A stretch of DNA of 64,000 bases, from assembly GCA_037975125.1 (NCBI GenBank), contig CM075862.1, positions 12,589,125 through 12,653,124 of the forward strand. Reading direction: 5' to 3'. The notes beneath the pieces were generated by a model. That model was not told where the DNA came from, made no database searches, and saw only the letters and a list, made by a program, of their open reading frames with translations. Position 1 is the stretch's first letter. Each line of letters starts with the position of its first letter. The position numbers and the translations under genes are program-made. Below, in pieces: positions 33,371 to 44,254 of this stretch. Source of the DNA: Latrodectus hesperus. Its lineage: Eukaryota; Arthropoda; Arachnida; Araneae; Theridiidae.

Positions 33371-33644
33371 TAAACACAGTAGACCCTCGTTTTTGCGAAC
33401 TTCTAATTTACGAACAAGTAGCTAGTCCTTACCCTGACGCCATAGACACAGTGATAATTTTAACTTCCCATTTAAGAACCAAAATTTTGAAAAATCTCTT
33501 TTATGCAAATTTTCCTTTCTGATAAATAATTTTCTTTTCCACTTTTTAATTTTTTATGATCTGGTATTTTTTCAATTCTTCTATTTGATTCTTTTTTATA
33601 TAACACTTGAGAACTTGATTCAGCCTTGAACAATGAAGGGACAC

Positions 33645-33696
33645 GTTCAAGCATTCAGAACACATTGTGGGAATAATGTGTTCTAAATGCTTGAAC
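33645..33696. repeat. hairpin 1: 22-bp arms, 8-bp loop
   Basis: Arms at 33645-33666 and 33675-33696 pair with one mismatch. The core is AGAACACATT and AATGTGTTCT. Confidence 0.95.
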
Positions 33697-33698
33697 AT

Positions 33699-33771
33699 CA
33701 TCCATGTTTCTTCGATTATTGTTCCCACAATGCAAGACATTGTGGGAACAATAATCGAAGAAACATGGATG
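33699..33771. repeat. hairpin 2: perfect 34-bp arms, 5-bp loop
   Basis: Arms at 33699-33732 and 33738-33771 are perfect reverse complements around the loop CAAGA. It lies 2 bp from hairpin 1. Confidence 0.97.
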
Positions 33772-33821
33772 TCAGACATTTGAAGGGGAAGAATTGTGGT
33801 GCCGAATTCAACTTCTGTATT

Positions 33822-33978
33822 AGGCCGCGGTGGCCTGGTTGGTTACAGCGTCATACTCATGATCGGAAGGTAGTTAATTCGAATCTCAGCTCCTGTCCAA
33901 GACTTGCGGAGACTACTCTAGCTAGACTTTAGTCTAGTCATAGAAAGAGTCTCAAGTTCAATGGAGATGAGAGGACTT
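33822..33978 (+). mobile_element. tRNA-derived SINE, family K
   Basis: The head GGCCGCGGTGGCCTGGTTGG with B box TAATTCGAATCTCAG is like that of SINE A, but the body (CCAAGACTTGCGGAGAC, TTCAATGGAGATGAGAGGA) is different. Confidence 0.65.
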
Positions 33979-33979
33979 A

Positions 33980-34356
33980 TGTTGTTGTTGTTACTTAAGG
34001 CACTTGGACAAGCTAAGCTCGCTCTGCTAACGCTATGCGAATTTAAGTCAGTAGGTTGGGTCTTTCATTTTAACCAGAGCACCACTAAGGTGAAAGTACG
34101 ACTTTGCTCTAAACTCCCCCGATAGATGGCACCACCAGAGGATCCACTTCTTGAATTTTTACCTTGATCTGAAGGGGGAGGAATTTTTTCCAGACCATTA
34201 TACCCATGGCAACTGCTCAACACAGGACTTTCGATTCCTCAGATTTAACAAGCACGTTTATCGCATGCACTCGATGGGTCTTTGTTGGCATTGGGAATCG
34301 AACCCTGCCCTACCTTACGGAAAGCCGGTGCCCTAACCATTAGGCTACCCCGGCCC
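33980..34356 (-). mobile_element. SINE B, copy 1
   Basis: On the minus strand it begins GGCCGGGGTAGCCTAATGGT (A box), has B box GGGTTCGATTCCCAATGCC, runs through TGCGATAAACGTGCTTG and GCCATGGGTATAATGGTC, and ends in an (AAC)n tail. Length is about 375 bp, long for a SINE. Copies also lie at 36102, 39108 and 41211. Confidence 0.85.
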
Positions 34357-34690
34357 GGATAGCTGTTTTGCCATTGCTTCTCCCTCTCATATCTTAGACT
34401 GTATTGGTTCCTCTGTGAGTCAACTGTTGAATGAGGGGGATTTTGTTTCTGATCTAACTGTGCGATATGGTCTCTTGGACTTCGTTTAGTTTATCTAAGC
34501 CAAGGGGGATAAGCAACAACAAAAAATCCGAAAATAGACGAAAAAATATCAAATTAGACAAAAATTTCCACAAAATATTGAATTTCAAGAAACAGCTTCT
34601 CAACAATTTTAAAAACCCGAAAAAATCTGAGAAAGGAAACAGTAAACTCCCTCTCGTCTCTTCCTTGCAATATTTACCTCGTTTTTTTTA
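34356..34690. other. intergenic DNA, unidentified
   Basis: It holds a GATAAGCAACAACAA-type tail at about 34506-34522 that could end another repeat, then Lys/Asn-rich AT DNA. No gene was recognised. Confidence 0.35.
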
Positions 34691-34963
34691 CCACATTTTA
34701 GAGGAGTAACCTTTTCTAAAATATTGTAAAGAAGCGAAACACTCTAAAGTGGAAAAAAAACTGCTTGCTTAGTTACGAAAAAAAGGAGAAGAATGAATAT
34801 TCCTGTTGATGATACTGCCATTAAAGAAAAATCCAACTGCTTTGCTAGGAAGCTGAACGTAAAAGATTTCAAAGCATCAGACAATTGGCTCCAAGAATTT
34901 AAAGTCAGACGTGGTTTGAGCTATAAAAAATTGTGGGATGAAGTCCAATATATAAAATGAAAG
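34690..34963 (+). pseudogene. pogo/Tigger transposase fragment (CENP-B-type HTH)
   Basis: The frame 34748-34963 ends in TGA and encodes NIPVDDTAIKEKSNCFARKL then NVKDFKASDNWLQEFKVRRG. This is the second helix-turn-helix (CENP-B/Tc5 type) of pogo-family transposases; the FKASxxWLxxFK core is diagnostic. Upstream, FSKIL then a stop and RSETL may be the end of the first helix-turn-helix. No DDE domain follows within the window region, so only the DNA-binding part survives. A domesticated gene is unlikely given the upstream stops. Confidence 0.65.
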
Positions 34964-35190
34964 TAAGTGCTGTTTTTAACTATGAATCTTATTTTTTGCA
35001 TGTCTTCCTTATTGTGCATGCTAAATAATTATTTTTAATAGTATTTTATTTATAAAGTAAAAAGTGGCTATAAAAAATCGGATCTTAATAATCTATATGC
35101 ATATATTTTTACATTCATACATAAATTTCTATTTACGAACTGTATTTACCGGTCCCGACAAGTTATTAAAAATGAGCGTCTATTGTATTA

Positions 35191-35193
<3 letters not shown>

Positions 35194-35287
<94 letters not shown>
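35194..35287. repeat. (TA)n microsatellite
   Basis: About 94 bp of TA repeat. Confidence 0.97.
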
Positions 35288-35288
<1 letters not shown>

Positions 35289-35289
35289 G

Positions 35290-35875
35290 TAAACTTTATG
35301 TTTCTATGTACAAATAAATTCAAGCAAAATGAAATTCTTGCTGCAAAAATTAATTATTCTCGTGTTTAGTTTACTAAGTACTTCCCATTAAAGCATATCA
35401 TGTGCCACGTGGTAAATACTGTTAGAACATGTGATATTTTGGGATTAGAGTACATTTGCAACAACGCAGCCCAGATATCATTTTGAAAGTTATATTTGGC
35501 TGCCTGAGGACTCAACTGAAAACAAGTAACTGCAAGCTTAAACTAGTTTCTGTTTGAAAATAAGAATTTGAAGTGGAAAGATAACCTATTTTCTGTGTGG
35601 AGAATGGAAAAAAACAAGGCAAAAGCAAACGATATCGCGCGTTAAGATATCTCAGGTAGCAAATTCCGAAGTTTTTTTATGAATTCCGGATTTGAAAATT
35701 AAATAAAAATATGAATAATAGAAAATTTCTAATGATATCGTAAGTTTTCTAAGCAGATGTAACAAGTTTTAATCAATTTATGCATTCTAGAAAAATAAAT
35801 TTTTTCATAAGATTTGTGTAAATTAATATTTTTAAAATAGCCTATTCATAAGAAAAAACTGACACGACAGTTAAT
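35290..35875. other. intergenic AT-rich DNA
   Basis: No gene or clear repeat was seen. Confidence 0.5.
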
Positions 35876-35879
35876 GTTT

Positions 35880-36101
35880 GTAAAGGCCTACAGAGTGCCC
35901 ACAACTGTTTTCATGATCGAAGGCATTTGGGTACGCGAAGCCTATGTTCCGGTTAGGGGATCAGCCTAACGTGAACCCTCCCGTATTTAGTTACCAATCT
36001 TCTTTGCTACTCAGTTTATCGACCCACTGAAGGAATGAAATCTGAGTCGGATTGAGCCTGTGCTTTGAGAGCGTGAAGTGGCACCACTTAGCCACAGGGG
36101 A
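35880..36101 (-). mobile_element. SINE C, copy 3
   Basis: On the minus strand the head (GTGGCTAAGTGGTGCCAC) is followed by a diverged B box, GGTCGATAAACTGAGTAGCA, and CTAACCGGAACATAGG. Its head abuts the head of the plus-strand SINE B. Confidence 0.7.
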
Positions 36102-36478
36102 TCGTGGTTGCCTAGTGCATCGGCCTTCTGTACGGAAGGGCAGTGTTTGATTCCCAATGCCGCTAAAGACCCACCTAATGCATACGATAAACGTGCTCAT
36201 TAAATCTGAGGAATCGAAAGTCCTGTGGTCGGTCGTTGAGCAGTTACCATGGGTATAATGGTCTGGAAAAAATTTCCTCTCCCTGCAGAACAATGTCAAA
36301 ACTGAGGAAGTTGTTTCTCAGGTGGTGCCATCTGTCGGAGGAGTCTTAGAACAGAGTCGTACTTTCATCTTCTTGGTGCTCTGGTTAAAACGAAAGACGT
36401 ATCCTTTACTGACTTAAATTCGCATAGCCAACAGCATAACGAGCTTGGTTTATCCAAGTGTCATGAGTAATAGCAATA
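36102..36478 (+). mobile_element. SINE B, copy 2
   Basis: The head TCGTGGTTGCCTAGTGCATC and B box TGTTTGATTCCCAATGCCG precede CATACGATAAACGTGCTCAT, CCATGGGTATAATGGTCTGG and GAACAGAGTCGTACTTTCAT. It ends near AGTAATAGCAATAG. Confidence 0.85.
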
Positions 36479-36479
36479 G

Positions 36480-39105
36480 AAATTAAATTTTTTTTTTAAA
36501 ATTTCACGAAAATAGACTTTACTCTATTTTTATTTTGCTAAACGGATGAAAGTCATTCTAAGGGATACTATGGAAATGCGATAAGTTTTTATCATCATCT
36601 TCATAAAAAAATGTAAATTGAGTCACATTGGAGGCTGTCGTAAATTTAGTGTTAAGGAAAATTAAATCCATACAAAAATTCCCAGCTAAATGGTTCGCTA
36701 AATAATAAAATCTTCAACAGTTTTACAGATTGTTAAAAGTCAATGGAAACAAAAGAATATTGTAATGCAGATGAGATCCTTCAAACACAATAGAATCTCA
36801 AACGTTTCATTTCTCTTTCACTAACGGATTATTCTAATGGAGAGAGACCGCAGCATTTTTATAAATAAAAATAATTTGAAACTAAACACTTGCAGAAAAC
36901 TAAAGAAAGAAATTATCTCATTCATTTTATGCGGTTAGAAATAGAACACTTTTTCAAGAAATGAATGCTTAATGAGGTATAATTAAAAGTTAGTAATTAG
37001 TAGCCTTTCATGGCGTTCTTTAGACACTTAGGTTTGGGTAATATAATAAAGATTAGAAGAATGAAAGGGAAAACAAAGAGAATGAAGGTACAAATAAAAA
37101 TTACTTAACTCTTAAAAATAGATGTGCATAGTTTGCGATTAAGTTCAAATCTAAGAAATTTTAATATCTTTTCATGATGTTATTCATTAAATTCAGCTAC
37201 CAATTTTGTATAAAATCCATGTATTGCTAAAGTATGAGAAAATGCCCACTTTAAACGATTGAAAAAAACTCAATGTAGTAACTGCAAATTAAAGAAAAAT
37301 AATAAATTTCAAATGAAATTTTTTATTCAAATTAAATTATTTTATTTTCACTTATTCGTTGGAAAATTGCTGATCGTAAATTATATTTATGTAAATGGCT
37401 ATTTTTTGAATTATTATATTCTTTGCAATTATTTTCATAATTAGCATAGACAATTTAGAGTTCAGTGTGATTCAAATAAATATGGATTTTCGCACCTTGT
37501 GTAATTCCAAATAAATCCCTTTCGCAGGTGGTAGATTCTAGGGTAAAATAACATTCGAGGAAAAATTGCAACATTTACTATTTTTAATGGTATTTACTAT
37601 TTACTTAACGCTTTACACCATGAAATGAGATTGCATAAAATAAGCAGCTAAAAACAAATCTAGAGATATGGAATGCTTAAAAATTCCCACTTACGATACA
37701 AAATTATTAAATATTGAAATGGGGATTCCTTTCATTCGTGTTCCAATGCATTCCCTATTGGCGGCGTATTGGAAAAAACATAAACACGTTCTCTGCAATG
37801 GGCAAAAACAATACTCATCAAAAATCTGAAAAAATTTGTTGCAAAATAACCTTAGCTGATGCTTTACATATGTACATTTCACTATCAATGATCATGCATA
37901 CGTGACACTTTTAAAACAGGAATTTCACTATTTTCTTCAGAACCTCAATATAAATTTGGGAATGGTGTGCATTGCAGCATAATCAGCTTTACATTAACTT
38001 CAAAAAAATCGTTTACTGCGGTTTAAGTTTATTACAAACGCTCAGAGTGAAATTTCGAATAAGGCTTATCTTTTAAGCTTATCAAGACCCATCACCTGAA
38101 ATAAGCGTCGTATCATTTCATGTAACCGCTATCATTTCATCCCAGGAGAAAGATTCGATGACCAAACATTATAGGAATTTCATTTAAATATATAATAAAA
38201 TGGATGAAAGAAGCTGCACGTAGGAAAATTTTTTTAAAGTAATTTATTATGCATTAGCAACATGGTCACAAATATTGATTCGTCACCGCCCATTTATGTC
38301 ACTCATTCCGTTGTGTTGATTGATTGGCCAATTTACTCGTATTTTGAAAAGTGAACTTTGTGAACTACTAAAAGTTTAGCATAAGACTAAAATAGAAGCA
38401 AATTTGATAAATGGAGATGGTAAAACAAGTTTGAGGAGCAGACACTCGTTATCTGAACAATTGTGAAAGTGAAAATACTTTTTATCCTTATTAGAGATTG
38501 GCAACGAGGTGAAAACTGGAGGAAGGAGTAAATCTTCTTAAAACTCGGATAATAAGCATTTTGAAAATGTTGAAAAGTTTAAATCTTCTGAAATGCTTAT
38601 ATAAGATGAATAAGAATAAGCTTAAGAAGAAAAAAACCTCTCATTTATTAATAGTTTTTAATTAAAGGTAAAGTTAAATATATGTCAAATGAAAAATAAT
38701 ATAAAGGTATGTTTCCTACGTAAATTTGTAAAAAGTCAGTAAATGCAATTAAAATTCAAACGTAATAATGATTATTGTTGATTATCAATTTAAAAAGAAA
38801 ATAAAAGTTTCTTAGACATAAATAAAAAAATGGTCTTACAAATTTTGTGTGTGTTTTTATATATTTGAGTTCTATACTAATATTACAATAAAATGTTCAA
38901 GTAAAAGTCGCGGAAATTTTGAATTACAGATAATACTGGTTATTGTGGAAAATTTTACTTTAATTTTTATAAGTTAACATTTTGTAGCCAAGCATGAATT
39001 TTGAAGTGAAATTCAGCATTCTATTATTTCTTAGGATAAAGCTTTATTGGTATCAAAAATTATCATAGCAAAGAATTTCTTATATTACGGGCTAATACTT
39101 TGCTT
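36480..39105. other. intergenic AT-rich DNA
   Basis: I see no gene and no clear repeat in this 2.6-kb stretch. Small frames here are compatible with chance. Confidence 0.5.
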
Positions 39106-39107
39106 TT

Positions 39108-39471
39108 ATTGTTACTAATGACACTTGGACAAGCCCAGCTCGCTATGATTTGGCTATGCGAATTTAAATCAATTGAATCAATCGTTTAATCAGAGCACCA
39201 TGAAGGTGAAAGTACGATATTTTCTCTTCAAATCCTCCGATAGATGGCAGCACCACAGAATCTACTCCCTCAATTTTGGCATTGATCTGAAGGGGGAGTA
39301 AATTTCTCCAGACCATTGCACCCATGGTAACTGCTCAACGACCGACCACAGGACTTTCGATTCCACAGATTTAAGGAGCACATATATCGCATGTACTCGG
39401 TGGGTATTTGGCGGCATTGGGAATCGAACCCCACCCTGCCGGATGGAAGGCCGATACGCTAATCACTAGGA
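39108..39471 (-). mobile_element. SINE B, copy 3
   Basis: On the minus strand B box GGGTTCGATTCCCAATGCCG, then CCATGGGTGCAATGGTCTGG and GTCCAAGTGTCATTAGTAAC at the 3' end. The first bases of the head (ATCCTAGTGATTAGCG) are decayed. Confidence 0.85.
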
Positions 39472-39479
39472 TAAAAAGG

Positions 39480-41205
39480 ACATAAAATAGCAAATTTTTC
39501 GTTTCTAAATGATATTCTAACTTTTAAATCGATCAGCAATTAATGTTATGGAATTATCATTATTAAATTCCATATTAATAAATAAATTAGACTTTTTAAA
39601 AACATAAGATTATAATAAATGTTTAAAATTCTTCTTGATAAAAATGTTTAGTTAAAATAGGCTAAGAGATATTACTAAAAAAGAAATGAAATTTGAATTT
39701 TCAAAAGTCAGGTTTTTTAAACAATTCTAGATCAGGATCCTTTATTTCCACGGAAAATTTGATATTCGACAGATTGAGGATTAATACAGGAATTTCAGCA
39801 GCCATACAAACTATTAATATACGAGATAAATGTAGTTTTACCCAATATTTGAATTTATGGGTGTTTAAATCCTATATTGATCATAAGTTGATTGCTGATC
39901 TATCTTTTATTGCGTATTCAAATAATTGCTCTTTCTAATCAATCGATTCAAATTAATCCTGCTGATACACAACTCAACAAAGTTTTTGTTAAGTACTATG
40001 CCGTATATGAGATAATCATTTTATTACATAATTAATTTTCTAATTCCATTTCATTATTTTTAATGAATAAAATAGTCTCATTTTATCAAAAATAAAGTTT
40101 TTCCAATTTTAAATTAATTTTTTTGTTAAACATTCAGTACTTTCATAAAAAAAGAAAAATAAAAGAAATTGAAAAATATCAATTATGTATATTTTCTTTG
40201 TCTACAAAAAAAAGGAACCGGTTAAAAGTTGTATGACTTGAATATGAAATCTGATAATATTTCTTTTCTTTAAATGGTAGTTCGATTTTATTTTGTTCGA
40301 AAAGAATTCTTTTTAATACCCCTATTCAGTGACATTTTTTTTATTCCGACATTTATGATAGAAAGGAGAAAGGGAGAACGAAATGCCAAAATCACTTGCA
40401 AAAAAATAAAAATTTTAATGGACTCCTGAAAACTCATTAAATTTATTTTTCCTGTCTGTGTCTTTTAAAATCTGCAGTAATGAACCGTTTTAGCAAAGAG
40501 GGATGTAAAAGGCGAAATCCAACAATTACTGACTTTTAAACTTTTTGTCTTAATCGATTACAAAAAAAATGTTCTAAAATTTTGAGATGTAGTAATTTAT
40601 TTGCTTGTAAGTCATTAGTTATTTTTTATTCATATCAGAATGTTATAGAGCCATAACATGGAAACAATATCTGAATATTTATTTAATAATCAAATATAGA
40701 AGAAAGATGAAATATTATTTCTGCTGCCCCATATCAGATTAAAATTTTAGAGCCATTAAATCATTATTGCTTTGGCGGATTCTGCACACATTTCGTTAAA
40801 TATTCAAGTAGATTTAATAGAATTTCTTTAATCTTTAATGGTGGATAGAACAACTTATCATTTGTGGTTTATCACTAATGATAAACTACACTATTGGATA
40901 TTAAAGTCACTACACCAAAAACGTGGGATCATAAATGCGAATATTTCATGACAAAATATGCAATGATATACAACTGATTGACTTTTTTAACGCACTCATG
41001 CAAAGTAGGCGACTGAACCGTTATTTACTATAAGCATATTAAATTTTACGAGATTCAGAAATCACATTTGAGCCCTGTTTTCTGATAAGAAAGTTTATTG
41101 TTATGAGACTCACGTCAGAAAAAGAAAAGGGTTTTATACCAGTACGTGTCAGATAGTTATCGAGGTCGAATTAAAGATTTATGAGATTGTAATTTATCTT
41201 ACTGC
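39480..41205. other. intergenic AT-rich DNA
   Basis: No gene was recognised. An 81-codon plus-strand frame at 39693-39938 has no recognisable domain. A small hairpin (TTATCATTTGTGGTTTATCA and surrounding) is at about 40854-40895. Confidence 0.5.
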
Positions 41206-41210
41206 ACATT

Positions 41211-41592
41211 ATTGTTGTTGTTATTACTTACGACACTTGGATAAGCCTAGCTCGCTATGACGGCGGCATGGGAATTCAAGTTAGTATGGCTTGTCTTTCA
41301 TTTAACCAGAGCTCTAACCACGAAGGTTAGAGCGAAGTATGACTTTGCTCTAAACTCCTTCGATAGATGGCACCACCAAAGGATCCCCTCCCTCAACTTT
41401 GACATTGATCTGAAGGGAGAGGAAATTTTGTCCAGATCATTACACCCGTGGTAACTGTTTAACGATAGACACAAGACCTTCGATTCCACACGTATATTGC
41501 ATGTACTAAGTGGGTCTTTGGCGGCATTGGGAGTCGAACTCCGCACTTCCGGACGGAAGGCCGATACCCTAACCACTAGGCTACCACGGCCC
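41211..41592 (-). mobile_element. SINE B, copy 4
   Basis: On the minus strand it begins GGCCGTGGTAGCCTAGTGGT and has a B box GAGTTCGACTCCCAATGCC. It is complete, ending in (AAC)n at 41211-41222. Confidence 0.88.
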
Positions 41593-41698
41593 TACAGGTT
41601 ACCTCTCTCTACTAGTGTTGGTACTGTCAGCAAAATGTGATATCGAGGAGTTCATGACAATCAAGAATGGAGGATTTTAGTGGTATTATCTGCCAAGA

Positions 41699-41819
<121 letters not shown>

Positions 41820-42074
41820 TATATGGCATAATACTGTTACGCCACATTCCAAAATGCTGTTCTTGGTAAGATAACACAGATACTTTGCAAACAATGGAAT
41901 TTCTAGTAGCATGCATTACCACGGACTCTGGTTATGATAACTTTTGACATGATATCGAAAATTAGAATGTCTTCAATGACATGGCAGAGGATGAACTTAT
42001 ATATGGATGTAAAATGAATGATGCACTTGACGTCATTTTTCAAATGTGTCCTGTTCATATAATTCTTAATGTGA

Positions 42075-42315
42075 TAGAGCCCAGGGCTCTATCCTACCTC
42101 CAGGTCTCCAGTGGTTCCGTAGCTTCACATCGCTCCCCGTTAACATCTGCGAACTGAAGCATCATTTGCCGTGGGCAGTGATTGAGGGGGTAACCTCACT
42201 AGGTTGCTGGAACTCCGTGGGTTGGGGACGTGTCTAAGTTCATCTGTGACGTCCAAAGTCCTTCCACTAATGGGGTGTGGATCTGGAGAGGAGAGTGCCA
42301 GCTCAGATATCACAT
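42075..42315 (+). mobile_element. SINE E, copy 1 (3'-truncated)
   Basis: The blocks TGAAGCATCATTTGCCGTGG, GTTGGGGACGTGTCTAAGTT, GTGACGTCCAAAGTCCTTCC and GGAGAGGAGAGTGCCAGCTC match copies at 45870 and 46890. It stops short of the family's 3' end where the Tc1 element begins. Confidence 0.75.
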
Positions 42316-42321
42316 CATGTG

Positions 42322-43377
42322 GTTCCTGCTAAAATCAGTAACCAGAGCAGCCGCCATTGTTATAGATCACCGCTGCCACACACCTCGGTATTGATTCAGA
42401 GGGACTTTGGATCTATTCTTGGGGTATAGAAGACCAATCAGCTTCCACATGTTGCCAAAGTTGATCTGCTATGGCAACTGGTGATGCAATTGGGATCAGT
42501 AGCGCTGGTTGTTTAAAATACCGTCAATGTGTACTAGAGGAGTGCGAGAATGATATCCACTATCGCCCCACACCATAATACTCGGTTCATGACCAGTGTG
42601 ATGGTGCATAATGCAACTGTTCATTATCCTCTCTCCACGGTGTCTCCAGACTCGAATGCAACCATCGTTGTGTTGCAGACAGAAGCGCGACTCGTCAGTA
42701 AAGACAATTTCATTCCATTCTGCCGTCCACATCCTTCTTTCATGCCACCATTGGTGGTGTAGACGTCTGTGGTTCTGCGACAAGGGTATACGAATGGACG
42801 TTTTGTGGACAGACCACGCTGCTGTAAACGGCGACGAATGGTACGTGCAGACACTGGATGATGTATTACAGACTGAATGTGCAGTGCTATGGTTCGTGAT
42901 GTGCCTGAGCGATCCACGCGCACAATTTGCCTGTCATCATGTGAAGTGGTGCATTGGGGTGGACCGTCGTACCCTCCTGCATTTAGCGATCACATATCCG
43001 CATTACAGTTGTTTGGTTTCATCCATCCCGACTACTGATTTCCCTGAAAGATAATTCATAATCTCCGTAGGCCACTGTTATTCCTCTGTCGAACTCGAAT
43101 ACTTGATCAGAAAAATGATCGCTGTTTTCTACGAGTCATAATTGATTGTTTTTTTTTTTTTTTTGAAAAAACGACAAGAAAAACACAATTGCCGTTCTTG
43201 AAATTGTCGAAATCTCCGAGCCTTGAATAGCGCTTTGAAGTGGCGGGCAGGCGCGTGATGTGTGTCGGCGCTGAAATTCTAATCATTTGCATATCTCACC
43301 TCCGCTAATGCATGTTGTAAATTTCATGTTATTTGTATGCTTCCTTCAGTATGTTGCATTCACGGTGGCCAGTAATA
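42322..43377 (-). mobile_element. Tc1-like element with internal deletion (copy 3)
   Basis: The minus-strand transposase is recognisable from VSARTIRRRLQQRGLSTKRP to the C-terminal GGCSGY. The 5' end (right side) ends in a degenerate version of the terminal sequence of the element at 50563. The left terminal repeat is missing, apparently lost against SINE E. The element is about 350 bp shorter than the 50.5-kb element, mainly through one internal deletion and this truncation. Confidence 0.8.
42337..42925 (-). pseudogene. Tc1 transposase pseudogene lacking part of the catalytic core
   Basis: The first catalytic Asp is present in IVFTDESRFC, and VWRHRGER and MVWGDSGYHSRTPLVHIDG follow. After LNNQRY, near 42496, the sequence jumps to a stretch equivalent to HHSPSTTVDELW in the 50.5-kb copy. 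About 70 codons that include QQDNARPH and PTENVW, and so the second Asp and the Glu of DD34E, are missing. Frameshifts lie near 42780 and downstream of 42500. It cannot encode an active enzyme. Confidence 0.8.
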
Positions 43378-43379
43378 TA

Positions 43380-44050
43380 TTTTAACTAAACAAATTTTCA
43401 TTCAATGATTATTGTATCAAATGCAATATTCAGATATATCTGAAAACAAATATAAATCAATAGTTTTTTTTTATTTGTTTCTCAATTCGACATTTTTTTA
43501 AATGGAACTTTCCTTTTTGCTACGTGAAAAATTTGAAATATTTTTATAGTACTACTGTCTTTTAAGAAATAATGAATTGAAATTATTAAGAATCAGGGAC
43601 GATTTAGAAAGTAAAACTCTTTTTTAAAACGATTTTTGTTTCAAAGTACAATCAACCTCGGCTTCAATGATACATTTATTTAAATGTCAGCAAACCGTTC
43701 GTTATTAAAGATCTCTAAAGGGAAGTTAGATCACAAACCACCTCATTCTTAGTACAGTCATCAAAATTTTGACCTCGGCTTAAAGCCATTATTAGTAATT
43801 TCCTTTTTATTTTATGACTTTCTTGTAATATTTTAATAAAGTAATAAATAATGAATGTCTCGTGTTCTGGAACCTCCCAACCTCTCATTTCACCACCTGT
43901 TGCTATTTGAATGGCGGGGTCTTGTCCTTTACCTATCCCGCCCTTTCATTATCAGTTTCCCAGATTTTTTTTTATTTTTACTTTTAATATCCTACCTATG
44001 ATGTATGCAATTCTGTGGGGGTGTATTAAAGAAGAAAATTTTGTCCTTGT
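43380..44050. other. intergenic AT-rich DNA
   Basis: No gene was recognised. Confidence 0.5.
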
Positions 44051-44051
44051 T

Positions 44052-44250
44052 CTTAGGGCCCGACTCAACCCTGATTTGGGCCAGGGGCAAAAAGTTCTTT
44101 AAGGGCACCCTCTATTTCATAAACAACAAACTTTCTATTTGATTTGTCACACGATTCTATTCGAATGACAACGTAAAATAAACTTTCTATTTTATTTGGA
44201 AGGCCCTCTGATGTTGGGGGCCCGGGGAAACTGCTCCTTATGTAACAATT
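44052..44250 (+). repeat. repeat I, copy 3
   Basis: GGGCCCGACTCAACCCTGAT, ACAAACTTTCTATTTGATTT, ACGATTCTATTCGA and CCCTCTGATGTTGGGGGCCC match the copy at 22440 in the same orientation. Confidence 0.75.
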
Positions 44251-44254
44251 GTAC

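Larger units (their letters stand above)
33379..33800 (+). mobile_element. repeat F, copy 1 (pogo-like terminus), with fold-back insert
   Basis: The start CAGTAGACCCTCGTTTTTGC resembles pogo/Tigger-type terminal repeats. CTAATTTACGAAC, CCCTGACGCCATAGACACA, and TGTCAGACATTTG with GGGGAAGAATTGTGG are shared with the minus-strand copy at 58195-58548. This copy alone has two hairpins (33645-33771). The pogo assignment is an inference from the terminus. Confidence 0.6.

Noticed and set aside
42611..43054. 147-codon plus-strand open frame
   Set aside because: It is antisense to the Tc1 transposase remains on the minus strand and therefore a shadow frame. The plus-strand frames at 48445 and 51075-51358 are rejected for the same reason.
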